Assembly (NCBI GenBank): GCA_964435475.1
Contig: CAYSZB010000033.1
Location: forward strand, 1-24,296
Source: CAYSZB01 sp964435475
GTDB lineage: Bacteria; Chloroflexota; Anaerolineae; Anaerolineales; Anaerolineaceae
DNA: 24,296 nucleotides
Direction: 5' to 3'
Under the pieces are notes generated by a model. That model made no database searches. It was not told the origin of the DNA and saw only the letters and a program-made list of their open reading frames with translations. Below, piece after piece: positions 14,419-22,469 of this stretch; position 1 is the stretch's first letter; every line of letters starts with the position of its first letter. The translations under genes and the position numbers were made by a program.

Positions 14419-15702
14419 CTAGGGGTTCACCACCCGCCCCAAAAAGAGCAGCGTGCCGGTTGGCTGGTGCATGATGGCATAGATGAACGGTCGGTCGAAC
14501 ACCAGGTCGATCGGGTCATTGACCGGCATGGACTTGGTCGCCATGATGACGGCGGTGGCGGCGGCGGCCTCGGTGCCTTCCTCGTCGACAGTGATGGTCG
14601 CCTTGTGCACCACGTCGCTGATATACAGCGGGTCTTCAGTGGTAATGCCCGAAAAGTCCGCGCCATCGGGTATGAAGGCTTCGATCATGCCCAGTTGCTG
14701 CAGGACATCATTGGCACTGATGGACGTCTCAAAATCGAATTTAGGCATGCGCAGCCTGACCGGTAAATACTGCATCTCTTCAACCAAACCCGCCAGCATG
14801 TCAGCGTCCAGTTCTGCTTCCACGCCTGAAAATTCGCCCTCGCCCGGCAGGATCAGCAGCATGGCAAAGTCACGGGACTTGTATGGCAGGAAGACCGCCT
14901 GGTAGTCATCACCAGCGGCAAAGGCCAGGTCTTCTTCTGCCATGCGCATCATGTCCACGGTGGTCTCGGAGCCATCCAGAAGGGTAAAGGATGCGTCCCT
15001 GGTGCCATCTTCGAGGAAGGGGTGCATCCAGCCGCCTTTAAAGTAAATGGCATTGGCCAAAACCAGGCGGGTCAACGGGGTCAGTGCGCCCTGGGGGATG
15101 AGATCCTTGACCTTGTCTTTGGTTTCATCCTCCACCCAATCGTTGATCAATTGGCGGGCTGCTTCGTGGTCTGTTGAATAGTCCACCTGGTAGATGCCGG
15201 CGCCATACTGGCTGGCTAAAATGTCCAGGTAGGCCTGGCTGATATCAAAACCGGATTGACCCCAGGCGGAATTGGCAATATTGAGCTGAAAAGCGCTCTG
15301 CTCATCCTCGTCTTTGAGTTCCTGCTGGGAGTTTTCGAGCGCCAGCAACAGGGCGTTGAAGGCCGGGTCAATTTCGGCCAGGTCGTCCAGGGAGAGAGCT
15401 TCCAGCATCTCCTGGCGGGTATTGCCCTCTGCCCCGGCCAGTGCCATGCTCAGTGCCAGCGAGAGACTGAAGGGTGAAAAGACGATATTTTCGTAGTCGC
15501 CCCTGACCAGGGAGTAGACATCAAAAGCAAAGGTGCTGTTTGCCCGGGCAAGGGCTGCTATTTGGGCATCACTCACGTCGGGGGAAAGTTCACGCGCCAG
15601 GCTGCTCTTTGCCAGGCTGAAACTGGCATGCTGTGGCTCCGGCACGCAGGCCGTGATAAGCAGGATGGGAATAAAGAGCAGGGAAAACCAGAATTTTTTC
15701 AT
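14419..15702 (-). CDS. Lipoprotein serpin (protease inhibitor)
   Basis: Serpins trap serine or cysteine proteases by inserting a cleaved reactive loop into a beta-sheet. This 427-residue protein has a lipoprotein signal ending in Ile-Thr-Ala-Cys (Cys19), so it is exported and membrane-anchored. The serpin core is complete: NIVFSPFSLSLALSMALAGAEGNT, LVLANAIYFKGGW, ISDVVHKATITVDEEGTEAAA and the final FLGRVVNP. The hinge EEGTEAAAAT (P17 to P8) has the small residues of inhibitory serpins. Counting from it places Lys390 at P1 and Ser at P1', which predicts inhibition of trypsin-like proteases. The ATG at 15702 has GGAG 5 nt upstream. It is divergent from the glycine-loop protein gene across a 275-bp region. 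Whether it protects the cell surface from its own or others' proteases is unknown. Confidence 0.95.
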   Translation of the reverse strand: MKKFWFSLLFIPILLITACVPEPQHASFSLAKSSLARELSPDVSDAQIAALARANSTFAFDVYSLVRGDYENIVFSPFSLSLALSMALAGAEGNTRQEMLEALSLDDLAEIDPAFNALLLALENSQQELKDEDEQSAFQLNIANSAWGQSGFDISQAYLDILASQYGAGIYQVDYSTDHEAARQLINDWVEDETKDKVKDLIPQGALTPLTRLVLANAIYFKGGWMHPFLEDGTRDASFTLLDGSETTVDMMRMAEEDLAFAAGDDYQAVFLPYKSRDFAMLLILPGEGEFSGVEAELDADMLAGLVEEMQYLPVRLRMPKFDFETSISANDVLQQLGMIEAFIPDGADFSGITTEDPLYISDVVHKATITVDEEGTEAAAATAVIMATKSMPVNDPIDLVFDRPFIYAIMHQPTGTLLFLGRVVNP

Positions 15703-15727
15703 TGTAACTCCATTCGAACAGTATTTT

Positions 15728-15755
15728 TCTATATCAAGTGACGCTTTCCAGGCAA
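15728..15755 (-). promoter_or_regulatory. Possible serpin promoter
   Basis: On the minus strand TTGCCT (15755-15750) lies 16 bp from TATAGA (15733-15728), each four of six to consensus. An alternative is an extended -10, TGTCATAAT, at 15782-15774. Neither is strong. The first overlaps one arm of the inverted repeat at 15745-15772. Confidence 0.3.
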
Positions 15756-15772
15756 TTTTTGTTCCCTGGAAA
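15745..15772. promoter_or_regulatory. Inverted repeat between divergent genes, candidate operator
   Basis: TTTCCAGG (15745-15752) and CCTGGAAA (15765-15772) are a perfect 8-bp inverted repeat with a 12-bp spacer, so the arm centres are 20 bp apart, about two helical turns. It ends 4 bp before the -35 of the plus-strand promoter and overlaps the candidate serpin -35. A dimeric regulator could control both genes. No cognate regulator gene is present in the window. Confidence 0.45.
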
Positions 15773-15776
15773 TATT

Positions 15777-15805
15777 ATGACATAAATTTTGTGATTTGGT
15801 ACAAT
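15777..15805 (+). promoter_or_regulatory. Promoter of the glycine-loop beta-helix gene
   Basis: ATGACA (15777-15782) and TACAAT (15800-15805) are separated by 17 bp, and TGG just before the -10 makes it extended. The leader would be about 165 nt; it holds a small hairpin (GGGTA GACA TACCC, near 15870) and a run of ten T at 15929-15938. Confidence 0.65.
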
Positions 15806-15977
15806 ATTTTCCACCGCAGACCTACTCGACGAGAATAATTAATGATAAAATTTTCCTATAGTTCCCCGGGTAGACATACCCATTTTGTCCTTTGTTATTG
15901 TTAAATGATCTATTTATAAACACAGATGTTTTTTTTTTGCAACATGTATCCAAATATTTTGAACCACGGAGGAACCA

Positions 15978-18896
15978 ATGAAGCTTTCCAAGTTTACATG
16001 TATCCTGATCACACTCTGTCTTTTGGCTGCTTTTATACCTGCCAAACAAGCCCAGGCAGCCAACATTGTGTCTGTCAGTCAGACCATCACCAGTGATACG
16101 CTCATCGACCAGGATTGGGTGATCACAAGTGGTGCTGTCCTCACGATCGAGGACGATGTGGTAATGACATTTAAATGCTCAGATTCGGATCCTTACACCA
16201 CAGGCGCAGATGCGTCCAAGGTCGAACTGATCGTTGAGGACGGCATGTTACTGGCAAATGATGTCCTATTCAAAGGTGAGACTACAAATACCTCCTGCTG
16301 GTATGGCATCCGCATCCTTACAGAAGGCTATGCCGAGATAAATGAAAGCACCATCCAGGATGCCACACGCGGGATCCATGTGGTAAATTCCTCGCCGTTG
16401 ATCACCAATAACTTTATCCAGCAGATCCACGGAGAGGATGGTTTGATCAAATCAACCAAGAATGCCTATGGAATCATTGTAAATGGAGCATTAGCCCAGC
16501 CAACCATCACAGGAAATTACATCCACGATGTATTTGGCGGTGATGGCTGTGTCGCCGGGACCTGCAACGCCCTGTATGGGGGGGAGGCATATGGCATTTT
16601 CGCCATGGATTATTCCAACGCCACCATCTCCAGCAACAACATCAGCAGCATCTATGGTGGAGACGGTGAGCCTGGAGCTGTGGGGGCAAATGGAACCCCA
16701 GGCACAGGCAGTTCAAGTTCCCATCCCAATGGATATGATGGAACGCCCGGTCTGCCGGGAGGAACTGGAGGGTATGGCGGTGCTGCCTATGGTATCATGA
16801 CGCACACACTCTCCGGGAATATCCGTTTTAACGAGATCACCAATATCTACGGTGGAGATGGCGCGTTGGGCGGCAGCGGGGGAAGCGGTGGTAAAGGCAG
16901 TACCGGTTATGGTTGGAACACTGGTGATACATATGGCGAATTTACCCAGGGTGGGGATGGGGGAGCTGGCGGGGCTGGTGGAGCAGGTGGGGCTGGCGGC
17001 AAAGGAGGAAATGCTTATGGCATGTTCCTGTGGAACAGCACGCTGGCAATAATTGAAAATGATATCTATTACATCCGTTCAGGCCAGGGACGTGCAGGTG
17101 GCACAGGCGGCACAGGCGGAGAAGGGGGAAAAGGCGGATGGGGTGCGCCGATCAAGCCTGGTTCAGTATACAACGCTGGTTATGGTGGCGGCGGCAACCT
17201 GGGTGGTGTAGGTGGCGCAGCAGGTGAGTCAGGCAACAGCGGGGAGGCATACGGTATCTACGCAGAAGCGACACACGCCTCTTTCTCCTTTAACAAGGTA
17301 CGCAACATTACCAGCAGCAGCGGAGCAGGCGGAGCATATGGCGGGCAGGGCGGCATAGGCGGCGGCGGTGGCAATGGCGGTGGCAACACTCTATCCACCG
17401 ATCCCTTGTACCATGGCGCTGGCGGGGGACACGCGGCTGATGGGGGTTCGGGAGGTGCTCCAGCCCAGGGCGGCGGTAGCGGCACGGTTTATGGGATGTA
17501 TATTCACAACACAACGGTGAGCAGTTTTGACCGCAACCGGGTTGAAGAGATCACTGGCGGCACATCCGGCACCGGCGGGCGCAGTGGCGCTGGCGGGGCT
17601 GGCGGTTCGGGTGGCTTTGCCACAGCACACAACCCATCTGGAGGTGGAGGATATGGTGGCCAGGGTGGCTTCAGTCCCAAAGGTGGTAAGGGTGGGGATT
17701 CAGGGTATGTCTACGGCATCTACATGTCCAATACATCAGCCACCTTAATGAATAACGTGTTGCTTGATGTGGAAGGCAAAGCCGGGGGCAATGGAGGCGC
17801 CGGGTATAACGGTGGCAAAGGTGGCAACGGCGGTGGTGGATACACGCAACCGGGCGGTGAAGGCGGGGATGGCGGCAACGCGGGCAGTGGCGGCAACGGG
17901 GGGAACTCAGGTTGGACCTTTGGCTTGCACATGGTCAATCCGCTTGGCAGCGCAGGTACTTTTACTGTACTGAATAACACGATCGTTAACGTCAAAGCGC
18001 CTCAAAGCGGTGAGACCGCCGCTGGTGGGCTTGCCGGGACGAATGCAGGGGATTACGGTTTGGGCGGCAGTGGCACACCGGAGGGAGAGGATGGTTATCC
18101 AGGTACCCCCGGTTCGGTTGGATCAACCGCTGTCGGGTCAGAAGCGTATGCCGTTTCCACAGATGATGAGACTACTGCCAACCTGTACAACAATATCATT
18201 GCCGACTACCATGATGCAAACAACAGTTTTGGTGTTGCGCGCCACAGGGTTGGGACCTTTAACCTTTTCTACAATACAGTTTATGGATGGGCGACCAATA
18301 TTGGAGCTGGGGTCGATAGCGGGCTTGGTTTTGACCCCAATGATCCCAAGTTCATTGATTACCTGGTCGAGAAAGATCTTCACCTCAGCGAGATTTCACC
18401 CTGCATCGATACAGGTATGGAAAAACTGCCTGTGGTGGTTGATTCAGACTATGACGGCACACCCCGGCCGCTTGATGGCGATGGGGACAAGGAAGAGGTG
18501 ATTGACCGGGGTGCCTTTGAATATGGCAATTTCTTCAAGCTGGGTACCAGCACCAAGTCGGTCAACGAGGATGGGATCACCCTCTCCTTCTGGGTCCAAC
18601 AGATCGGTTACTATAATGGAATCAGCACCGTTGAATTCTTCACCCAGGATGGCAGCGCTACTAGTGGGGCAGATTATGTCCAACTCAGTGTTACGGTCGG
18701 ATTTCCTGCCGGAGCCAACTGGGCTGAAGAATATACAGTGATGATCAGTGAAGACGATTTTGTAGAAGGCAATGAGACCTTCACGATCAGGCTGCGCAAC
18801 CCGGTTAATGGGAAACTGGGAGATATCCTGATCACTACAGTAACCATCATTGATAATGACGGGTTGCGTTTCTTCCTACCTTTGATCGTGCGCTAA
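15978..18896 (+). CDS. Large secreted protein: beta-helix rungs with glycine-rich loops, plus Calx-beta domain
   Basis: The 972-residue protein has a signal peptide (probable cleavage after Ala27). The N-terminal beta-helix part (about 30-160) leads into eight modules that begin with a Tyr/Phe-Gly motif at residues 163, 204, 270, 346, 424, 504, 578 and 647; a related rung begins at 723. Each has a rung of the form AYGI...NxI..I followed by a loop rich in Gly-Gly-x, up to about 50 residues long. An Asp-rich segment ending DRGAFEYG (about 823-850) resembles choice-of-anchor Q. A Calx-beta domain (about 852-962) has SEDDFVEGNETFTIRL and ends DNDG. The last residues are LRFFLPLIVR. The ATG at 15978 has GGAGG at 15968-15972. 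Adhesion, cell-surface structure or ice/polysaccharide binding are possible; no catalytic motif is seen. Confidence 0.88.
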   Translation: MKLSKFTCILITLCLLAAFIPAKQAQAANIVSVSQTITSDTLIDQDWVITSGAVLTIEDDVVMTFKCSDSDPYTTGADASKVELIVEDGMLLANDVLFKGETTNTSCWYGIRILTEGYAEINESTIQDATRGIHVVNSSPLITNNFIQQIHGEDGLIKSTKNAYGIIVNGALAQPTITGNYIHDVFGGDGCVAGTCNALYGGEAYGIFAMDYSNATISSNNISSIYGGDGEPGAVGANGTPGTGSSSSHPNGYDGTPGLPGGTGGYGGAAYGIMTHTLSGNIRFNEITNIYGGDGALGGSGGSGGKGSTGYGWNTGDTYGEFTQGGDGGAGGAGGAGGAGGKGGNAYGMFLWNSTLAIIENDIYYIRSGQGRAGGTGGTGGEGGKGGWGAPIKPGSVYNAGYGGGGNLGGVGGAAGESGNSGEAYGIYAEATHASFSFNKVRNITSSSGAGGAYGGQGGIGGGGGNGGGNTLSTDPLYHGAGGGHAADGGSGGAPAQGGGSGTVYGMYIHNTTVSSFDRNRVEEITGGTSGTGGRSGAGGAGGSGGFATAHNPSGGGGYGGQGGFSPKGGKGGDSGYVYGIYMSNTSATLMNNVLLDVEGKAGGNGGAGYNGGKGGNGGGGYTQPGGEGGDGGNAGSGGNGGNSGWTFGLHMVNPLGSAGTFTVLNNTIVNVKAPQSGETAAGGLAGTNAGDYGLGGSGTPEGEDGYPGTPGSVGSTAVGSEAYAVSTDDETTANLYNNIIADYHDANNSFGVARHRVGTFNLFYNTVYGWATNIGAGVDSGLGFDPNDPKFIDYLVEKDLHLSEISPCIDTGMEKLPVVVDSDYDGTPRPLDGDGDKEEVIDRGAFEYGNFFKLGTSTKSVNEDGITLSFWVQQIGYYNGISTVEFFTQDGSATSGADYVQLSVTVGFPAGANWAEEYTVMISEDDFVEGNETFTIRLRNPVNGKLGDILITTVTIIDNDGLRFFLPLIVR
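16464..18143 (+). repeat. Eight-module glycine-loop repeat region in the large secreted protein
   Basis: Successive module starts are 41, 66, 76, 78, 80, 74, 69 and 76 residues apart. The rung parts are conserved in pattern but not identical in DNA sequence, so the array has diverged rather than recently duplicated. The Gly-Gly-x loops vary most in length and carry small residues, Asn, Lys and Asp. Confidence 0.8.
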
Positions 18897-18917
18897 AAAC
18901 AGCCAAAATATTCAGAA

Positions 18918-18951
18918 AACTCCCGCCAATTACCCCTGGTGGGAGTTTTTT
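18918..18951 (+). terminator. Rho-independent terminator after the glycine-loop gene
   Basis: AACTCCCGCCA (18918-18928) pairs with TGGTGGGAGTT (18937-18947) over 11 bp with one G-T pair, followed by a run of six T. Confidence 0.93.
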
Positions 18952-18981
18952 CTCCACCCCAAGTCCTCAAAAACCTTGACC

Positions 18982-19009
18982 TTAACAATAGATTAAATAA
19001 TGCTATAAT
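18982..19009 (+). promoter_or_regulatory. Promoter of the AfuA/FbpA-type ABC operon
   Basis: TTAACA (18982-18987) and TATAAT (19004-19009) are 16 bp apart, with TGC before the -10 making it extended. TTGACC at 18976 is a further -35-like hexamer but is spaced too far (22 bp). Confidence 0.7.
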
Positions 19010-19077
19010 AGCCAATATCCTGAACCCAAGCACAGGAACAGGATAAATCTTCGACCAAAAATCTAAAAGGAGAGAAT

Positions 19078-20121
19078 ATGTCAAAGAAATTCAATGTTTT
19101 ATTGATCGTGGTGCTTTTAGGCATTATGCTGTTGACCGCCTGCAAGCCCACACCTGAGGTCATCACCGACACCGAACTGAACGTGCTCTGCACACCGCAG
19201 GAGCAGTGGTGCCAGGGGATGAAGCAGGAATTCGAAGCCCTTTATGGGATCACCGTGAACTACGTGCGCATGTCATCCGGTGAGGCCCTGGCTCGAATTG
19301 AAGCCGAAAAGGACAACCCGACCTTCGATATCTGGTGGGGCGGCCCGATCGACAGCTTCGTTTCTGCCAAAGGCAAAGGCCTGCTCGAGCAGTATGACTC
19401 ACCCAATTTCAAGAACATCCGCGAACCTGAAAAGATGAAAGATGTCGACAATTATTGGGTAGGCGTCTATGTCGGCAGCCTCGGTTTTGCCACCAACAAG
19501 AACTGGCTGGCAGAGCACCCCGGCGTGGAAGCCCCGACCTCGTGGGATGACCTGCTGAAGCCCGAATTCAAGGGCCAGGTGATGGTTGCCCATCCCTCGA
19601 CCTCCGGCACATCCTACACCGCCCTTGCCACCATCATCCAGATCCGTGGCGAGGAAGAAGGCTGGGAATACATCAAGAAATATGCCGGCCAGATGGCACA
19701 ATTCACCAAGAGCGGTGCCGCACCTGCCAAATTCGTTGGACAGGGAGAGGCTGCCGTTGCCATCGTCTTCTCGCATGACACCGTCAACGAGATCGAAAAC
19801 AACCAGATGCCCCTGCTCTTAACCTTCCCCGAAGAGGGAACCGGTTACGAGATCGGCGGACAGGCGATCCTCAAGGGCGCCAAGCACTTGCAGGCTGCCA
19901 AACTCTGGTATGACTGGGCGATCTCACCTGAAGGACAGGCACTGGGACCCAAGTACGCCGCCTACCAGGCACCCACCGTCAAGGGTGTTGAACTATCGCA
20001 CCCCGAACTGCTGGAAGTCAACCTGATCGATTATGACTTCATCTGGGCTGGCGAGCACAAGTCACAATACGTGGACAAGTTCACCAACGAAATTCAGAAC
20101 GCAGAAAATCTGAAACAATAA
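19078..20121 (+). CDS. Lipoprotein solute-binding protein of the FbpA/AfuA family
   Basis: The 347-residue lipoprotein has the lipobox Leu-Thr-Ala-Cys (Cys22) and a type-II periplasmic-binding fold with LNVLCTPQEQWC, FDIWWGGP, PTSWDDLLKPEFKGQV and YEIGGQAILKGAKH. Proteins of this family are often called iron(III)-binding, but the paired tyrosines of true FbpA are missing at the expected place; instead there is FSHDTV with His233-Asp234-Thr235. Together with Ser-Ser-Gly (66-68) and STSGTSY (174-180), this resembles AfuA, which binds hexose phosphates. Sugar phosphate or another phosphate ester is therefore a better guess than iron, but it remains inference. The ATG at 19078 has AAGGAG (19067-19072). 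It is followed by a strong hairpin and then the permease and ATPase genes. Confidence 0.9.
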   Translation: MSKKFNVLLIVVLLGIMLLTACKPTPEVITDTELNVLCTPQEQWCQGMKQEFEALYGITVNYVRMSSGEALARIEAEKDNPTFDIWWGGPIDSFVSAKGKGLLEQYDSPNFKNIREPEKMKDVDNYWVGVYVGSLGFATNKNWLAEHPGVEAPTSWDDLLKPEFKGQVMVAHPSTSGTSYTALATIIQIRGEEEGWEYIKKYAGQMAQFTKSGAAPAKFVGQGEAAVAIVFSHDTVNEIENNQMPLLLTFPEEGTGYEIGGQAILKGAKHLQAAKLWYDWAISPEGQALGPKYAAYQAPTVKGVELSHPELLEVNLIDYDFIWAGEHKSQYVDKFTNEIQNAENLKQ

Positions 20122-20136
20122 CCATCGGACTTTGAT

Positions 20137-20170
20137 AATTCTGGGCGGTAATAACCGCCCAGAATTTTAA
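20137..20170 (+). promoter_or_regulatory. Strong hairpin after the binding-protein gene (attenuator-like)
   Basis: AATTCTGGGCGGT (20137-20149) pairs perfectly with ACCGCCCAGAATT (20154-20166) around an AATA tetraloop, followed by TTAATA, a weak U-tract. It sits between the binding-protein stop and the permease ribosome site, so partial termination or 3'-end protection is likely rather than a full stop. Confidence 0.75.
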
Positions 20171-20182
20171 TACAGGAGGATC

Positions 20183-22450
20183 ATGCAAGCCAAGGCGTCC
20201 ACTCCCAAGTCTCCACCCGGCAAAATCTCCGACCTGGCTCGGCGCATCCGTGAATTCAGGCTGATCGGCAGGGACCCGGTGCTCTTTATGAGCCTGTTGA
20301 TCTCCGCAATTTTCATTTTTGTCTTCGTCATATTTCCGCTTTTCCGCTCCATGGTGGGCGGGTTCATCTCGAAGGAAGGTTCCTTCGACCTGACTTATTT
20401 TGCACGCTATTTTGATGACTATTATGGCCCTGCCCTGCGCAAGGCTTTTCTTGACACGATGCTGATGGGACTGATGACTGCCACTTCGGGCACGATCGTC
20501 GGTTTCATCTTTGCCTACGCCATCGTGCGCTGCAACATCCCCGGAAAAAAGGTCATCCATTGGCTGGCACTGGTGCCAACCGTTTCGCCGCCCTTTGCCC
20601 TGGCACTGAGCATGATCCTGCTGTTCGGCAGGGGTGGGCTGATCACCAACAAGCTGCTGGGCATCCAGTTCATCCAGGGCATGAATGACATTTACGGCCT
20701 GGACGGGTTGGTGATCGTCCAGACGGTCACCTTCTTTTCGGTGTCCTACCTGATCCTCAAAGCGTTGTTAGAGAGACTCAACCCGGCAATGGAAGAGGCC
20801 GCTGCCAGCCTGGGGGCGGGGCGATTTCACCTTTTCCGCACGATCACCCTGCCGCTGCTGGTGCCCGGCATTGCCGGCTCCTTCCTTTTGCTGTTCGTTG
20901 AATCGCTGGCAGACCTGGGCAACCCGTTGTTCATCGCCGGCAACCGCACTGTGCTGTCGGCGCAGATCTTTTTGGCGGTGATCGGTGAATACAACTACCA
21001 GAAAGCCTCGGCCCTGGCATTGGTTCTGATCATCCCGACGCTGATCATTTTCCTGGTACAGCGTTATTATGTCAACCGCAAGTCTTACATATCGGTCACC
21101 GGCAAACCTGCCGGGGCACAGATCATTGAAAAAGATCCTTTCATCCGCTGGACGGTGATCATCATCGTCTACCTGGTCATTGCCTTTATCATTTTGCTGT
21201 ATGCCACGATCATCTACGGCTCCTTCAGCGCCGCCTGGGGGGTGGACTTCACCCCGACCTTGCGGCACTGGGAAATGACCGTCACCCGCGGCATCGAAGC
21301 CATCCTGGACACGACCTTTTTAAGTGCGCTGGCCACCCCCTTTGCCGCCCTGCTGGGTATGGTTATCGCCTGGCTGGTGGTGCGCAAGAAATTCAGCGGC
21401 AAGGACGTGCTGGATTTCTCCTCCAACCTGGGCGGTGCGGTGCCCGGCACGATCCTGGGTATCGGGTTCGTTTTGGCCTTCAACAAGCCGCCCCTGGCGC
21501 TGGCGGTCGTCATTTACGCCATCCTGGCGCTGTTCTTTGCCCAGGTGGTGGGTAAAAAAGCGCTTGAACGCATCCTGATCCTGGTCTTTGGCACCGCCGC
21601 CGGGGTCGCCATCACCCTGCTTGACCAGTGGACCATGTACATGGTCCTGGGCGGCATCTACCTGGGACTGGCTGTGCTGGTCTTTATTGCCCAACGCAAG
21701 ATCTGGCGCTCGATCGCCGTGGCACTGGTGGGGGTTTACGTGATGTCTTACAACTGGGCCAATGCAATTGCCAAACCGATCGCCGATTTCAGCCGCTCGC
21801 TGGAACGCGGCTTCTGGAGCAATGCCATCTTCCAGGTGGCTGACCACATCAAGGTGCTGGTGCAGCCCACCCCGGCATTGCTGGCGATCGCCCTGATCCT
21901 GGCGGGGATCATCCTCTTCCAAAATTTCAAGAGTAAGCCTATGCGCATTGCGCTGGGGATCCTCGGGCTGGCTGTGCCCTGCACCCTTTCCTTCACCGGC
22001 ATACCCTTTGCCATGGTAGGCAGCGCCTACATCATTATGGCGGCGTTCATTGTGCGCAGCGTGCCGGCATCGGTGCGCTCGGGTGTGGCAGCACTGCAGC
22101 AGATCGACCCCTCCATCGAGGAAGCCTCCAACATCCTGGGGGCGGACGCACAGTATACCTTCCGCAAGGTGACGCTGCCGCTGATCCTGCCCGCGCTGTT
22201 CGCCGGGTTGATCTTCAGCTTTACAAGGCACATGACCAGCGTTTCAGCGATCATCTTTTTAATCAGTGCCAAATGGCGCATCGTCACCGCCTCCATATTG
22301 AGCGAATGGGAACAGGGCGGGGTCAGCATTGCCGCCGCCTATTCAACTGTGATCATAATTTTTGTGCTGATCGCCATATTTATATTGAACCTGATCGTCA
22401 ACAAGATCTTCAAAGGTCGCAGTTCAGTTGACATGACCCAGGGATTTTAA
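20183..22450 (+). CDS. Fused double ABC permease (FbpB/AfuB type) with internal membrane insertion
   Basis: This 755-residue inner-membrane protein contains two BPD_transp_1 permease domains, as in FbpB-type proteins. The ATPase-contact EAA motifs are visible as EEAAASLGAGRFHLFRTITLPLLVPG (about 204-229) and the matching segment from about 646 to 671. Family members are usually about 500-570 residues. The extra length is concentrated at about 438-603: the second domain breaks after FNKPPL and resumes at FTGIPFAMVGSAYII, and in between are five or six hydrophobic segments. The ATG at 20183 has AGGAGG (20174-20179), with a short spacing of 3 nt. The reading frame is continuous, so the insertion is not an obvious frameshift artefact. 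It lies 19 bp before the ATPase gene. Confidence 0.9.
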   Translation: MQAKASTPKSPPGKISDLARRIREFRLIGRDPVLFMSLLISAIFIFVFVIFPLFRSMVGGFISKEGSFDLTYFARYFDDYYGPALRKAFLDTMLMGLMTATSGTIVGFIFAYAIVRCNIPGKKVIHWLALVPTVSPPFALALSMILLFGRGGLITNKLLGIQFIQGMNDIYGLDGLVIVQTVTFFSVSYLILKALLERLNPAMEEAAASLGAGRFHLFRTITLPLLVPGIAGSFLLLFVESLADLGNPLFIAGNRTVLSAQIFLAVIGEYNYQKASALALVLIIPTLIIFLVQRYYVNRKSYISVTGKPAGAQIIEKDPFIRWTVIIIVYLVIAFIILLYATIIYGSFSAAWGVDFTPTLRHWEMTVTRGIEAILDTTFLSALATPFAALLGMVIAWLVVRKKFSGKDVLDFSSNLGGAVPGTILGIGFVLAFNKPPLALAVVIYAILALFFAQVVGKKALERILILVFGTAAGVAITLLDQWTMYMVLGGIYLGLAVLVFIAQRKIWRSIAVALVGVYVMSYNWANAIAKPIADFSRSLERGFWSNAIFQVADHIKVLVQPTPALLAIALILAGIILFQNFKSKPMRIALGILGLAVPCTLSFTGIPFAMVGSAYIIMAAFIVRSVPASVRSGVAALQQIDPSIEEASNILGADAQYTFRKVTLPLILPALFAGLIFSFTRHMTSVSAIIFLISAKWRIVTASILSEWEQGGVSIAAAYSTVIIIFVLIAIFILNLIVNKIFKGRSSVDMTQGF

Positions 22451-22469
22451 GAACATTTAGAGGAAGCCC

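Noticed and set aside
16850..17920. CRISPR- or satellite-like DNA repeat
   Set aside because: The repetition comes from Gly codons in a protein-coding frame; units differ in length and sequence and there are no constant repeats with unique spacers.
16464..18143. Mycobacterial PE_PGRS protein
   Set aside because: Gly-Gly-x loops look similar, but the PE domain is absent, a signal peptide is present, and beta-helix rungs alternate with the loops.
18976..19009. Metal-regulator (Fur or DtxR) box over the second ABC operon promoter
   Set aside because: Only short TTAA arms match; the rest is not palindromic, and the binding protein does not look iron-specific.
21320..22231. 303-residue minus-strand frame opposite the permease
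   Set aside because: Composition is His/Gln/Arg-rich and low-complexity, typical of an antisense frame of a GC-rich membrane-protein gene; the plus-strand gene has clear permease motifs.
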